Assembly: GCF_004216905.1 (NCBI RefSeq)
Contig: NZ_SGXJ01000001.1
Coordinates: forward strand, 2,652,143 to 2,716,142
DNA from: Kribbella sp. VKM Ac-2569
GTDB taxonomy: Bacteria; Actinomycetota; Actinomycetes; Propionibacteriales; Kribbellaceae
Direction: 5' to 3'
DNA length: 64,000 nucleotides
The notes beneath the pieces were generated by a model. That model searched no databases and was not told where the DNA came from. It worked only from the letters and a program-made list of their open reading frames with translations. Each line of letters starts with the position of its first letter. Within the stretch, counting starts at the first letter, position 1. Position numbers and translations under genes: made by a program. This document shows, in pieces, positions 1-10,404 of this stretch.

Positions 1-324
1 GCGATCGCCGGGATGTTCGCTTCGTTGTTCGGCTTCTTCGCGATCACAGCCGTGGTCATGGTCGGCTACGAACTGGCGATGATCGCGGTCAAGGGTCAGA
101 CGGTCGGCAAGATGATCATGGGCATCAAGGTCGTCCGTTCCAGCGACGGTCAGGTGCCCGGCTGGGGTCCGTCGTTCATGCGCTGGTTGCTGCCGCTGAT
201 CGGCTACGCCCTCTGCTACGTCGGCGAGATCCTGGTCTACCTGTCGCCGCTCTTCGACAACTCGGGGCGCGCACAGGGCTGGCACGACAAGGCTGCGAAC
301 ACGCTGGTGATCGGCACTCGCTAG
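1..324 (+). CDS. RDD family membrane protein (5' end outside window)
   Basis: Only the last 107 codons are visible; the frame is open to base 1, so the start lies upstream. One hydrophobic segment near the beginning is followed by GQTVGKMIMGIKVV, the typical RDD-family signature after the second membrane helix. A second hydrophobic stretch and the closing WHDKAANTLVIGT motif follow. RDD proteins are small polytopic membrane proteins of poorly defined, probably transport-related function. A second RDD gene with the same closing motif lies at 1325-1990, so the two are probably paralogues. Family assignment is firm; function is not. Confidence 0.85.
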   Translation, partial: AIAGMFASLFGFFAITAVVMVGYELAMIAVKGQTVGKMIMGIKVVRSSDGQVPGWGPSFMRWLLPLIGYALCYVGEILVYLSPLFDNSGRAQGWHDKAANTLVIGTR

Positions 325-348
325 TCGTCTGAGGGTTGGGAGGGGTTT

Positions 349-837
349 GTGCTGAGTCCGTTTGAGCAGGACTGGTGGGATGCGTGGAACCTTTGGAGCG
401 CATTGGGCCAAGGAGTTCAGCTACAACCCCTCCCGCCACCAGCGTCGTTGGCACCCGGCGAGTTCGCATATGCCGTCGAACCTTGCGAGGTCCAACGGTA
501 CGACGGCATTCGGCTGGCGTTCGGGAACACTGATCGCCATGCGGCGGCAGCTCACTGGCGCACTATTGACAACGGCACGGCGGTTCTGACGCCGCATCGC
601 GTGCATCTGCTCACTAGGCCGACGCCGCAGGACTTCGGTCTCGCCATGGTGACCCGTATGTGGACCGAGCATGACGGGACAGTCCTCGCCTACGGGGACA
701 CTCAGTACAAGCTGCGGGTGCCGCGGCCGGTGTGGTTCGACGTCATGTTGAACCACGTCGCTTTCAACCGGCGGATCGATCTCGTGGTCCCGCCGTTCGT
801 GCAGGCCGCGTGGCAGCGCGTCGGCCTGATCAGGTGA
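349..837 (+). CDS. Hypothetical protein, 162 aa
   Basis: The GTG start at 349 is preceded by a purine-rich stretch (GAGGGTTGGGAGGGG) that can serve as ribosome binding site. The protein is soluble, rich in Trp and Pro, with no signal peptide or membrane segment. It opens with LSPFEQDWWDAWNLW and carries a central region reading like a beta-rich domain. I do not recognise a family. It lies 24 bases after the RDD gene on the same strand and converges on the DUF2752 gene. Its coding character is supported by the clear reading frame and initiation context. Confidence 0.65.
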   Translation: MLSPFEQDWWDAWNLWSALGQGVQLQPLPPPASLAPGEFAYAVEPCEVQRYDGIRLAFGNTDRHAAAAHWRTIDNGTAVLTPHRVHLLTRPTPQDFGLAMVTRMWTEHDGTVLAYGDTQYKLRVPRPVWFDVMLNHVAFNRRIDLVVPPFVQAAWQRVGLIR

Positions 838-843
838 CCGGCG

Positions 844-1254
844 TCAGAAGTTCCGAAGTACGCCGAAGATCAGCAAGGCGCCCAGAGCAACCTTTGTGAG
901 GATTGCTACCGCCCGTGGGCTGAGGCGCTGCCGGGGCAGGTTGAGCCAGCCGGCGCGGGACAGCGCCCAGGCGAGGACCTCGTAGCCGATGGCAACGCCA
1001 ATGAGCGGGCCGAGGATCAGGACCGCGGCGTTGAAGTGCCAGGCGGCGTTCAGGTCGCCTTCGAGGAGTGCCGCGGCCATTCTGGTCGCGCCGCAGAACG
1101 GGCAGTCGAGACCCGTCAGCGTGTGCAGCGGGCAGGGGATGCCGAGGCCGGACAGCCGGTAGACCCCGGCCAGCGCGAAGCCGCCGATGCCCACTCCGGC
1201 CAGTCCCCAGACGCGGCGATCGACAGGCTTCACCGGTCCTTGTGGACGGGGCAT
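844..1254 (-). CDS. DUF2752 domain membrane protein
   Basis: A 136-residue protein whose centre carries GIPCPLHTLTGLDCPFCGATRM. The paired CP...CPFCG cysteines followed by TR are the hallmark of DUF2752. Three hydrophobic segments surround it. The ATG at 1254 is chosen because the frame further upstream runs into the start region of the divergent RDD gene at 1325. DUF2752 proteins are small inner-membrane proteins of unknown function, often next to RDD or CD225-like genes, and here an RDD gene is divergent. The motif makes the family call strong. Confidence 0.85.
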   Translation of the reverse strand: MPRPQGPVKPVDRRVWGLAGVGIGGFALAGVYRLSGLGIPCPLHTLTGLDCPFCGATRMAAALLEGDLNAAWHFNAAVLILGPLIGVAIGYEVLAWALSRAGWLNLPRQRLSPRAVAILTKVALGALLIFGVLRNF

Positions 1255-1324
1255 CACCGCGAAGGTCACACTCCAACGGTACCCGCGATACTGGTGGTAT
1301 CGATCGACTGGGAGACGGATTCCG

Positions 1325-1990
1325 ATGAGCACACCGACGCCGCCCGACGACAACCGGCCGCAGGACCAGCCGTACGGAAACGCCCAGCCGGGGTACGGGC
1401 AGCAGCAACCGGGCTACGGATACGGGCAGCAGCCACAGCAGCATCCTCAACAGGCGCCGTACGGGCCGGGCTACGGGCAGCCGTACGGCTCGGGCTACGG
1501 CCAGCAGCCCTACGGCGCCTACGGCTACGGCTACGGCTCTCCGATGCCGCCCCTGGCCGATTGGGGCCCTCGGGTCGCTGCGTCGCTCATCGACAGCCTG
1601 ATCTCACTGGCGCCGCTATTGATCGGATTCGGCGCTCTGATCGCGAACACCGCAGCACGCGACGGCAACCCGCCCCCGGACGACGTTCCGCAGTGGTGGT
1701 CGATCATCCTCTTCTTCGTCGGCACCATCGCCAGCATTGCGCTCAGCCTGTGGAACCGGGTCTTCCGGCAGGGAGGGTCCGGCCAGAGTGTGGGCAAGAG
1801 CGCGCTGCACATCAAGCTGATCGACGCCGTGACCGGAGAACCGATCGGCGCCGGCCGGTCTTTCCTCCGCGACTTCCTCAGTGGCGTCTTCAACAACGCC
1901 TGCTTCCTGAACGTCCTGTGGCCCCTGTGGGACGAGCAGAAGCAGACGTGGCACGACAAGGTCATGAACACCTACGTGGTGCGCACCTGA
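1325..1990 (+). CDS. RDD family protein with Gly/Tyr/Gln/Pro-rich N-terminus
   Basis: 221 residues. The first ~75 are low complexity, built from repeated GYGQQ, PYG and YGYG units, and are presumably cytoplasmic and disordered. The RDD domain follows: LADWGPRVAASLIDSLI, two hydrophobic helices, then GQSVGKSALHIKLID and the closing WHDKVMNTYVV. The ATG at 1325 is preceded by GGGAGACGG. GYQ-rich tails on RDD proteins are common in actinobacteria. The tail may drive self-association, but that is inference. Confidence 0.85.
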   Translation: MSTPTPPDDNRPQDQPYGNAQPGYGQQQPGYGYGQQPQQHPQQAPYGPGYGQPYGSGYGQQPYGAYGYGYGSPMPPLADWGPRVAASLIDSLISLAPLLIGFGALIANTAARDGNPPPDDVPQWWSIILFFVGTIASIALSLWNRVFRQGGSGQSVGKSALHIKLIDAVTGEPIGAGRSFLRDFLSGVFNNACFLNVLWPLWDEQKQTWHDKVMNTYVVRT

Positions 1991-1992
1991 CG

Positions 1993-2550
1993 TCAGTGCG
2001 AGCGTAGGAGACCGGCGCAGGCCACTGCCCACAGCACACTGCTGAAGGTGCCGATGATGAAGCGTTCGGCAACGGCTTGCGGGGTGACCGAGGCAGGCTG
2101 GTCGGGGCTGCGGAGCTCGGGGTACCTGGCCAGTCCCTTGATCGCCAGCACCACAGCGATGCCTTCCGGCCAGCCGGCGACCAGTGAAGCGTAGATGGCC
2201 ATTCGCTCGAGTGCACCGATCAGAGCGCCGCCACGCAGTACCTCACCGGCCTTCTGCGTCGACTGGGCCCGTGTGCTCCTCCGGTCGGCCAGGGCCATCA
2301 CAGAGGTCGTCAGCGGCCCGCCACCTGTCACTGCCAACGCTCCGGCCAGCAGGAGCAGTACGTTCCACCAGCGCTCGGCCCAGCCGGACACACCGTGGCC
2401 GGCGAGCAGCAGCACGCCGACAGCGGCCAGACAGGCCAGCATGACTGCACTGATGACGATCTCGAGGGTGGAGCCGGACGACCTGGGTACCCATGCGAGT
2501 ACGGCGAGGACCAGTGCGGCACCGGTCAGCGACAGGATCAGCGCCGTCAC
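1993..2550 (-). CDS. Hypothetical membrane protein, partner of SatD-like gene
   Basis: 185 residues with about four to five hydrophobic segments: N-terminal helix, ~30-52, ~63-80, a central ALERMAIYASLVAGWPEGIAVVLAIKG stretch, and a C-terminal helix. It overlaps the upstream SatD-like gene by four bases (2547-2550), so the two are almost certainly co-translated. The ERMAIYASLVAGWPEGI block looks like the conserved core of a family seen beside SatD-type proteins in actinobacteria. I cannot assign a biochemical role. Confidence 0.7.
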   Translation of the reverse strand: MTALILSLTGAALVLAVLAWVPRSSGSTLEIVISAVMLACLAAVGVLLLAGHGVSGWAERWWNVLLLLAGALAVTGGGPLTTSVMALADRRSTRAQSTQKAGEVLRGGALIGALERMAIYASLVAGWPEGIAVVLAIKGLARYPELRSPDQPASVTPQAVAERFIIGTFSSVLWAVACAGLLRSH

Positions 2551-3146
2551 GCAGCAGCCCCGGCGCCGAGGAGATCCGCGGCCAGCACCCGTCCGCGCTG
2601 TTCCTCGGCGAAGCCCGCGGCCTGGGCGCGTTGCGTCACCGCCGACTGGCTGATGCCGAGTTTCACGCCGATCTCCCGCCTCGTGAGTCCTTCGCCCAAC
2701 AGGTCCGCCACTGCCCAGCCACGGTCACTGCGACGCCGCAGCACGGACGCCATCAGCCACAGCACCGTCTCCACCTGCTCTGCTCTGCGCGAGTCCGCTC
2801 CGACCACGTTCACGTGGTGCTGACTGGACTTCGCCCGTGTCACCGCCTCCCGCGCGAACACGTACGCGTCGCCGCTTCCGGCCCGGGTGCTGCGTGGCAG
2901 CGGCTCGGTGACCTCACCGACGCCGAGTCCGACGTACCAGTTGTCCGACCGGAGCAGTTCGACGATCACGTCGACGGTCGGACGGGCCTCGGACAGCACG
3001 CCCTGCACCTCGTCGCCGGCGGTCCGCTCGAACTTCCGCAGCAGTCCGGTCCGCCGCGGCCGGCGGTTCAGGGAGTTGAGTAGCTCAGGTACGAGATCGC
3101 TCGTGCTTCGGCTGCCGCGCTGATCTACCGTGAGAACGAAGACCAT
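2547..3146 (-). CDS. SatD-like protein with C-terminal helix-turn-helix
   Basis: 199 residues. The N-terminal two thirds match the SatD pattern: TAGDEVQGVL, then YVGLGVGEV, then GSGDAYVFAREAV. The C-terminal third holds a helix-turn-helix (LTRREIGVKLGISQSAVTQRAQ), so DNA binding is likely. The ATG at 3146 is preferred over an in-frame GTG at 3155 because AAGGAGG sits eight bases upstream of the ATG. SatD was named in Streptococcus mutans acid tolerance; no precise activity is known. It is translationally coupled to the membrane protein downstream. Confidence 0.7.
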   Translation of the reverse strand: MVFVLTVDQRGSRSTSDLVPELLNSLNRRPRRTGLLRKFERTAGDEVQGVLSEARPTVDVIVELLRSDNWYVGLGVGEVTEPLPRSTRAGSGDAYVFAREAVTRAKSSQHHVNVVGADSRRAEQVETVLWLMASVLRRRSDRGWAVADLLGEGLTRREIGVKLGISQSAVTQRAQAAGFAEEQRGRVLAADLLGAGAAA

Positions 3147-3241
3147 GCCCTGCACCTCCTTCTGAACGGCTTAAGGCTACAGTCTTATTCACGTAGAGTG
3201 AAGGCCAAAACCTGAATCGGTTCAGCCAGTTACTCCCCGTA

Positions 3242-3274
3242 TCCGGCCCGGCGCCAGGTTCACGCCGGGCCGGA
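3242..3274 (-). terminator. Terminator-like hairpin after thiC
   Basis: A perfect 12-bp inverted repeat (TCCGGCCCGGCG / CGCCGGGCCGGA) with a 9-nt loop sits just beyond the thiC stop codon. There is no T-run, which is usual for high-GC actinobacteria. Confidence 0.65.
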
Positions 3275-3286
3275 CGGGTGCCGTAC

Positions 3287-5013
<1,727 letters not shown>

Positions 5014-5061
5014 ATTTCCAGTTGTGACGGCCACCCTAGACGATGCCTGTAAGTTCTAGAG

Positions 5062-5808
5062 ATGCGAGACCTCGTCTATCCGCCTGTCGTCGCCTTCGCG
5101 AAGACCGCGTTCAAGGTGCTGGATCTGAAGATCCGGCGGACCGGGACCGAGCACGTGCCGCGCACCGGCGGGGCCCTGATCGCGCTCAACCACATCAGCT
5201 ACGTCGACTTCATCCTCGGCGGGTACGGCGCACTCCCGGCCAAGCGGCTCGTCCGGTTCATGGCGAAGGAGGTGCTGTTCCGCAACCGGTACTCCGGTCC
5301 GTTGATGCGCGGGATGCACCACATCCCGGTGGACCGGGACGCGGGCGCCGCGTCGTACCAGCAGGCCCTGGAGCACCTGGCGGCCGGTGAGCTGGTCGGC
5401 GTGTTCCCGGAGGCGACGATCAGCCGGTCGTTCGAGCTCAAGGAGTTCAAGTCCGGCGCGGTGCGGATGGCGGCGGAGGCCGGCGTACCGGTGCTGCCGA
5501 TGATCCTGTGGGGCACGCAGCGGATGTTCACCAAGGACCACCCGCGGGACTTCACCCGGCACCGGCCGATCTCGATCAGCATCGGCGCGCCGATCACGGT
5601 GACGCGCGACGACGACCCGACCGAGGCGACCGCGCACCTTCGGTCCACGATGGCCGGGATGCTGGACGAGACGATCCGCGCCTACCCCGAGCAACCGGCC
5701 GGTGCCTGGTGGTTACCGGCCGCGTACGGCGGCAGCGCGCCGACTCCCGAGGAGGCCCAACGGCTGGACGCCGAGGAACTCGCCAGGCGGGCAGCCAAGC
5801 GTCAGTAA
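5062..5808 (+). CDS. PlsC-type 1-acylglycerol-3-phosphate acyltransferase
   Basis: 248 residues. It carries the acyltransferase block I NHISYVD (catalytic His and Asp), the FMAKEVLF region, block III VGVFPEATISRS, and a VPVLPMILWGT block IV. These are diagnostic of the PlsC/LPLAT superfamily, which acylates lysophosphatidate in membrane lipid synthesis. There is no strong hydrophobic N-terminal anchor, as in many actinobacterial homologues. It is a single gene divergent from the thiC riboswitch. Acyl acceptor specificity cannot be read from the sequence. Confidence 0.9.
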   Translation: MRDLVYPPVVAFAKTAFKVLDLKIRRTGTEHVPRTGGALIALNHISYVDFILGGYGALPAKRLVRFMAKEVLFRNRYSGPLMRGMHHIPVDRDAGAASYQQALEHLAAGELVGVFPEATISRSFELKEFKSGAVRMAAEAGVPVLPMILWGTQRMFTKDHPRDFTRHRPISISIGAPITVTRDDDPTEATAHLRSTMAGMLDETIRAYPEQPAGAWWLPAAYGGSAPTPEEAQRLDAEELARRAAKRQ

Positions 5809-5887
5809 CCGGACCAGACCTTGACCCTCGGCCCGGTACGAGGGTACGAAGTCTCTCGTTGACAGAGCAGGAACCTGGGGGGTCCCT

Positions 5888-6463
5888 GTGCTGCGGGCGG
5901 CTGCGGTGGCTCGCGTACCAGAGCGGGCGGGGATGGTTTTGTTCGATTCATCGGAAGAACTGCATTTGTTCGACCCGGGGGCGCTGACACCCGCCCCGCA
6001 CGTGTCCGAGCACATCCCGGACGCCGGGGCGTTCTTCGTCGACTGGGCGACCCGGGGGCTGTCCGCGGAGCGCGCCCGGGAGATCGAGTCCGCGGTGAAC
6101 GGCCGGCGCAACCAGAACGGCTGGTTCCCGCTCGAGTCGCTGGACACCATCGGCCGCAAGGGCTTCTGGCGTGGCCCGCTGACCTACCTGGCCCGGATGA
6201 CGGCCGACGACGCGCGGATCGTGCAGGAGTGGGCCACGGACGGCCTCGGCGGCGCCCAGTCGAACCGCATCGAGGCGACCGTCGACCACCTGCTCCACCA
6301 GCAGGGCCACGCCGCCGCGGCCACCTGGGCGGTCGCCGTCCGCCCACGCACGTACCTGGACGCAGAGGTCCTCGGCGACCGCCTCCTGGCGGCCTGGGAA
6401 TACAACCTCGGCTCCATCCGCGCCAAAGACGTAGCCAAGTCCGTACGACGCTGGAACCGCTGA
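5888..6463 (+). CDS. Hypothetical protein, 191 aa
   Basis: A soluble protein with no signal peptide or membrane segment. GTG at 5888 follows a G-rich stretch; ATG at 5933 (MVLFDSSEELHLF) is a credible alternative start. The body is helical and charged, ending in IRAKDVAKSVRRWNR. I do not recognise the family. The gene is followed immediately by a strong hairpin terminator shared with the convergent phosphate-transport operon. Confidence 0.65.
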   Translation: MLRAAAVARVPERAGMVLFDSSEELHLFDPGALTPAPHVSEHIPDAGAFFVDWATRGLSAERAREIESAVNGRRNQNGWFPLESLDTIGRKGFWRGPLTYLARMTADDARIVQEWATDGLGGAQSNRIEATVDHLLHQQGHAAAATWAVAVRPRTYLDAEVLGDRLLAAWEYNLGSIRAKDVAKSVRRWNR

Positions 6464-6468
6464 AGACT

Positions 6469-6508
6469 GCTGTACGGCGGGCAGCCGCCAGACCGCCCGT
6501 CGTACAGC
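6469..6508. terminator. Bidirectional hairpin terminator between convergent genes
   Basis: GCTGTACGGCGGGC (6469-6482) pairs with GCCCGTCGTACAGC (6495-6508), 14 bp with one G-T wobble and a 12-nt loop. It fills the gap between the stops at 6463 and 6509 and can serve both strands. Confidence 0.7.
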
Positions 6509-6742
6509 TCAGTGGAACTGCGGGATGATCAAGTACAGCCCGTAGAGCACTGCTGCCAGACAGGCCGCGAAACAGAGTGCAGCCACACCTGTGTCCACGA
6601 AGGACGGCTGCCGCTTCTCGTCGATCGCTACGGCCCGCCGCGACATAGCGGTCACACCGAACGCGAACAGCATCGCCAGCCCGACACCGAAGAGCAGGCT
6701 GACCAGTGCGACCTCACCGAGGGCACTCCAGTTGATGTGCAT
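6509..6742 (-). CDS. Small two-TM membrane protein of the PiT operon
   Basis: 77 residues with two hydrophobic helices (~8-30 and ~52-72) joined by a short basic and polar loop. GAGGAG precedes the ATG at 6742. The gene begins 13 bases after the PiT transporter and closes the four-gene phosphate block. Small proteins of this size often follow PiT genes in actinobacteria; an accessory role in phosphate uptake is inferred only from position. Confidence 0.7.
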   Translation of the reverse strand: MHINWSALGEVALVSLLFGVGLAMLFAFGVTAMSRRAVAIDEKRQPSFVDTGVAALCFAACLAAVLYGLYLIIPQFH

Positions 6743-6755
6743 CGCCGTACTCCTC

Positions 6756-7895
6756 TCAGGCCGCAGCAGCGGTGGTGGTGGACGGGGTGGTAGCGCTCGG
6801 GTACTCGTTGACGTTCTCCGACGTCACCGGGCGGCGCCGGGACGCGGCGTAGATGCCGCCACCGGCCGCGACCGCCAGGACCGCGATGACGACCACACCG
6901 AGGTTGCCGGAGTCCGCGACGCGGCCAGACAGGGCGCCGACGATCGCAGCGGCCGGCAGCGTGAGCAGCCAGGCCACGGCCATCCGGCCGGCGACGGTCC
7001 AGCGCACCTCGGCCAGCCGCTTGCCGAGGCCGGCGCCGAGGATGCTGCCGGAGCAGACCTGGGTGGTGGACAGCGGGAAGCCCAGGTGCGAGGAGGCCAG
7101 CAGCACGGCGGTCGAGCTCGTCTCCGCGGAGAAGCCCTGCGGCGACTCGATCTCGGCCAGGCCCTTGCCCATCGTCCGGATGATCCGCCAGCCGCCCAGG
7201 TAGGTGCCGGCCGCGATCGCCAGGCCGGCCGCCAGGATCACCCACAGCGGCGGGCGGGACCCGGAGGCGAGGCTGCCCGAGGTGATCAGCACCAGCGTGA
7301 TGACGCCCATCGTCTTCTGCGCGTCACCGGTGCCGTGCGCGAGCGAGACCAGCGACGCGGACGCCATCTGCCCGGCCCGGAACCCGTCGTCGACCGACTT
7401 CTTCCGCGCCCGCGCGGTGATCCTGTACGCCAGGAAAGTCCCGAGCAGCGCGACCACACCGGCCACCAGCGGGGCCGCGATCGCCGGGACGATGATCTTC
7501 TGGACGACGGTGCCGAAATGTACGGCGCTGCTCCCGGACGCGATCCAGGTGGCGCCGATCAGGCCGCCGAACAGCGCGTGCGACGAGGAGCTCGGCAGAC
7601 CGAGGTACCAGGTCAGCAGATTCCAGAGGATCGCTCCGACGAGCCCGCCGAAGATCACCGGCACGGTCACCTTGGCATCGTCCACGATGCCGCTGGAGAT
7701 CGTCTTGGCCACCTCGGTCGAGATGAACGCGCCGACCAGGTTCAGGACGGCGGACAGTGCGACCGCGATCTTCGGTTTCAGGGCCCCGGTGGCGATCGAG
7801 GTCGCCATCGCGTTGGCGGTGTCGTGGAACCCGTTGGTGAAGTCGAACACCAGCGCGGTGACGATCACCACGACGACGAGGAACGAAAGGTCCAT
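6756..7895 (-). CDS. PiT-family inorganic phosphate transporter (copy 1)
   Basis: 379 residues, about ten membrane segments. The protein shows both halves of the PiT inverted repeat: FDFTNGFHDTANAMATSIATG near the start and SLAHGTGDAQKTMG in the second half, plus GLPSSSSHALFGG. Such transporters carry metal-phosphate with protons or sodium. The ATG at 7895 is chosen because the first signature begins directly after it. The C-terminal ~25 residues are Ser/Thr-rich. It is paralogous to the gene at 7982-8980, sharing the GLPSSSSHAL core. Confidence 0.93.
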   Translation of the reverse strand: MDLSFLVVVVIVTALVFDFTNGFHDTANAMATSIATGALKPKIAVALSAVLNLVGAFISTEVAKTISSGIVDDAKVTVPVIFGGLVGAILWNLLTWYLGLPSSSSHALFGGLIGATWIASGSSAVHFGTVVQKIIVPAIAAPLVAGVVALLGTFLAYRITARARKKSVDDGFRAGQMASASLVSLAHGTGDAQKTMGVITLVLITSGSLASGSRPPLWVILAAGLAIAAGTYLGGWRIIRTMGKGLAEIESPQGFSAETSSTAVLLASSHLGFPLSTTQVCSGSILGAGLGKRLAEVRWTVAGRMAVAWLLTLPAAAIVGALSGRVADSGNLGVVVIAVLAVAAGGGIYAASRRRPVTSENVNEYPSATTPSTTTAAAA

Positions 7896-7981
7896 AGCGA
7901 CCACTTCCCTAGGCGGACGATCAGCAGCGTCGATCGACCGTAGGCCGGGTGAGTGAACTCGAAATGAACCGGTTCGGGACC

Positions 7982-8980
7982 CTACTCGAGGATCAGGTGA
8001 GCCAGGCCGTAGACGCCGGCCGCGACGATGCCGGCGGCGGGGATGGTCAGGATCCATGCGGTGACGATGCCCTTGGCGACGCCCCAGCGGACGGCGGACA
8101 GGCGCTTGGTGGCGCCGGCGCCCATCACCGCGGAGGTGATCGTGTGCGTGGTGGAGACCGGGGCGTGCAGGCCGATCGCCATCACGTACAGCACGGTGGC
8201 GGCGACCGCCTCGGAGGCGAACCCGCGGGCCGGGTCGAGGTGGATGATCCGGCGGCCGAGGGTCCGCATGATCCGCCAGCCGCCGGAGTACGTGCCGAGC
8301 GAGATCGCGGTCGCGGCGGCCAGCTTCACCCAGATCGGGATGCCGTCGCCCTTGTCCACGTGACCGGTGGTGAGCAGTGCCAGGAAGATCACGCCCATCG
8401 TCTTCTGCGCGTCCTGGAGGCCGTGCCCGAGCGCCATCGCGGCCGCCGACAGCGACTGCGCCATCCGGAACCCGCGGGTGGTCTTGCCGGGGTTGCGGTT
8501 CCGGAAGATCCACAGGATCGCGGTCATCAGCAGGAACGCGCCGACGAACCCGACCGCGGGCGACAGCACCATCGGGATGACGACCTTGTCGACGATGCCC
8601 GACCACAGCACCACGCTGCTCGAGGCCAGACCGGCTCCGACCAGGCCGCCGATCAGCGCGTGCGACGAGGAGCTGGGCAGACCGAAGTACCAGGTGATCA
8701 GGTTCCAGGTGATGGCACCAGTCAGGGCAGCAATCACGATCACCAGGCCGTGTTTGCCGGCCGGCGCGCTGATGATGCCCTTGCCGACGGTGTCGGCCAC
8801 CTCGGTGCCGAGGAAGGCGCCGAGGAAGTTCATCACCGCGGCCATCACCAGCGCCACCCGCGGCGTCAGCGCGCGGGTGGACACCGAGGTCGCGATCGCG
8901 TTGGCGGCGTCGTGGAAGCCGTTGGTGTAGTCGAAGGCCAGCGCGATGACGACGACGGCGATGACGAGCGCGAACTCCAC
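7982..8980 (-). CDS. PiT-family inorganic phosphate transporter (copy 2)
   Basis: 332 residues, ten-helix PiT fold, with FDYTNGFHDAANAIATSVSTR, GLPSSSSHALIGG and ALGHGLQDAQKTMG. The GTG start at 8980 lies two bases after the DUF47 stop and has AAGGAG overlapping that stop region, indicating translational coupling. DUF47 plus PiT is the classic low-affinity phosphate uptake pair; this copy is the direct partner, and copy 1 follows 86 bases downstream on the same strand. The two copies may differ in affinity or metal preference. Confidence 0.93.
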   Translation of the reverse strand: MEFALVIAVVVIALAFDYTNGFHDAANAIATSVSTRALTPRVALVMAAVMNFLGAFLGTEVADTVGKGIISAPAGKHGLVIVIAALTGAITWNLITWYFGLPSSSSHALIGGLVGAGLASSSVVLWSGIVDKVVIPMVLSPAVGFVGAFLLMTAILWIFRNRNPGKTTRGFRMAQSLSAAAMALGHGLQDAQKTMGVIFLALLTTGHVDKGDGIPIWVKLAAATAISLGTYSGGWRIMRTLGRRIIHLDPARGFASEAVAATVLYVMAIGLHAPVSTTHTITSAVMGAGATKRLSAVRWGVAKGIVTAWILTIPAAGIVAAGVYGLAHLILE

Positions 8981-8982
8981 GC

Positions 8983-9615
8983 TCAGCTCTCCTTGACGGC
9001 GATCTGTTCGACCGTGTTGGCGACGTGCTCGAAGGCGTCGACCGCCTCCTCCAGCAGGTCGACCACGGTCTTGAGCTTCATCACCGTCAGCGCCTCGTAC
9101 TCACCGCTGAACAGCTTCGCGATCAGCCGCCGGTGCACAGCGTCACCGGTGTTCTCCAGGCGGTTGATCTCGATCCAGTACTCGGCCAGGTCCTTCATGG
9201 TCCGCAGCCGGGGCATCGTCTCGGCGGTCAACTGGGCGGCCCGCTGCAGCACCTCGATCTGCTCGGCCACCTCTTCCGGCAGCTTCTCCAGGTTGAAGAG
9301 GTGGATCGTGTCGACCGCCTCCTCCATGAAGTCCATGACGTCGTCCAGATCGGAGGCCAGCCGGTAGATGTCCTCGCGGTCGAACGGGGTGACGAAGGTC
9401 GAGTTCACCCGGCGAATGATCGAGTGGGTGGTCTCGTCGGCCGCGTGTTCCGCGTCCTTCATCTGGGCAGCGATCTGGTGGCTCGCGGAGAGCCCGGTCC
9501 CCGCCGTACTGCCGAGCAATTCCGCCAGGATCCGCGATCCCTCCACGAGGTGGTTCGCGGACTCGGTGAAAAGGTCGTAGAACGTCGGGTCGTTCGGACG
9601 CAGACGTAACGGCAC
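8983..9615 (-). CDS. DUF47 family PiT accessory protein (PhoU-like)
   Basis: 210 residues, all-helical, with the conserved NDPTFYDLFTESANHLVEGSR opening, an EHAADETTHSIIRRVNSTFVTPFDREDI block, and a C-terminal DLLEEAVDAFEHVANTVE helix. DUF47 proteins resemble PhoU and sit before PiT genes, where they modulate transport. GTG at 9615 is preferred over a TTG at 9642 because GGAG lies seven bases upstream and the family signature begins soon after. First gene of the phosphate operon. Confidence 0.9.
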   Translation of the reverse strand: MPLRLRPNDPTFYDLFTESANHLVEGSRILAELLGSTAGTGLSASHQIAAQMKDAEHAADETTHSIIRRVNSTFVTPFDREDIYRLASDLDDVMDFMEEAVDTIHLFNLEKLPEEVAEQIEVLQRAAQLTAETMPRLRTMKDLAEYWIEINRLENTGDAVHRRLIAKLFSGEYEALTVMKLKTVVDLLEEAVDAFEHVANTVEQIAVKES

Positions 9616-9754
9616 TTCAAGCTCCGGATGAACGAGGGACAAACCGTGAACATGCTAGGGGGAACCACCGGTTGACGCGGCATCCGCCCCGATCAACGTA
9701 GCGCGTCGCGGTGAACCGCGTTTTCCGGCGCGCACGGCTGGTAACTGATCGGTT

Positions 9755-10075
9755 TCAGCGTGTTAGCACGGCGTAGAGGTCGAAGAGCCCGACCACGAGC
9801 ACCAGACCGGCCGCGATCCGGAGCACGTTCTCGTGGCCGAGGGCATGGACCGCACCTCCTTTGGTACGGCGGTAGACGGCGCTCACCGCCGCCCAGCAGC
9901 CCATCGACAGCACGAGAACGACGATCCCGAGACCGGTCCGGACGTCCGACGAGCCGTGGCCGGAGGCAATCAGCAGGACGCCGTTGGCAATCAGTCCGAG
10001 CGCCGTACGCCGCCACGCCAGCAGGGTCCGCTCCGGCTGGCGGCCTGGATCCGGTGTGCTCATCGACACATTCAC
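9755..10075 (-). CDS. DUF202 family membrane protein
   Basis: About 102-106 residues with three hydrophobic segments. The N-terminal PERTLLAWRRTALGLIANG is the DUF202 signature. GTG at 10075 overlaps the stop of the upstream YidH-like gene by four bases; an in-frame ATG at 10063 is a plausible alternative. It is the last gene of a GH3 lipoprotein / YidH / DUF202 arrangement with overlapping ends. Function of the family is unknown. Confidence 0.85.
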   Translation of the reverse strand: MNVSMSTPDPGRQPERTLLAWRRTALGLIANGVLLIASGHGSSDVRTGLGIVVLVLSMGCWAAVSAVYRRTKGGAVHALGHENVLRIAAGLVLVVGLFDLYAVLTR

Positions 10076-10404
10076 CGCCAGAGCGAGAACAGCAGGCCGA
10101 TCAGGCCGACCACGGCGATTGTTGCTCCGAGCATCAGCGGGAGTCTGGTCACCGGGAGCGCGCCGCCGCGGCGGATCGCGGTCAGGTTGAGCTGCCAGCG
10201 CCGGAACGCTCCTGCGGTCGTGACGATTCCGGCGATCACCAGGACGATGCCGATGACCCGGGCCGGCCAGCGGTCCGGTCCGAGATCGAGGAACTGGACC
10301 GCGGACAGCCCGCCGGCGTAACAGGCGAGGGACGTCCGTAGGTAGGCCAGGTAGGTGCGTTCGTTCGCCAGGGTGAAGCGGTAGTCGGGCTCTTCCTCCG
10401 TCAT
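10072..10404 (-). CDS. YidH-like DUF202 membrane protein
   Basis: 110 residues, three membrane helices, with FTLANERTYLAYLRTSLA near the start, the longer YidH form of DUF202. ATG at 10404 overlaps the stop of the GH3 gene (ATGA at 10401-10404), and its own stop overlaps the next DUF202 gene. Tandem YidH/DUF202 pairs are widespread, suggesting a two-subunit membrane complex; this is inference from gene order. Confidence 0.88.
   Translation of the reverse strand: MTEEEPDYRFTLANERTYLAYLRTSLACYAGGLSAVQFLDLGPDRWPARVIGIVLVIAGIVTTAGAFRRWQLNLTAIRRGGALPVTRLPLMLGATIAVVGLIGLLFSLWR

Noticed and set aside
9700..9730. CGCGGT-GA-ACCGCG followed by four Ts as a terminator
   Set aside because: The loop would be only two bases, so the hairpin cannot form as drawn.
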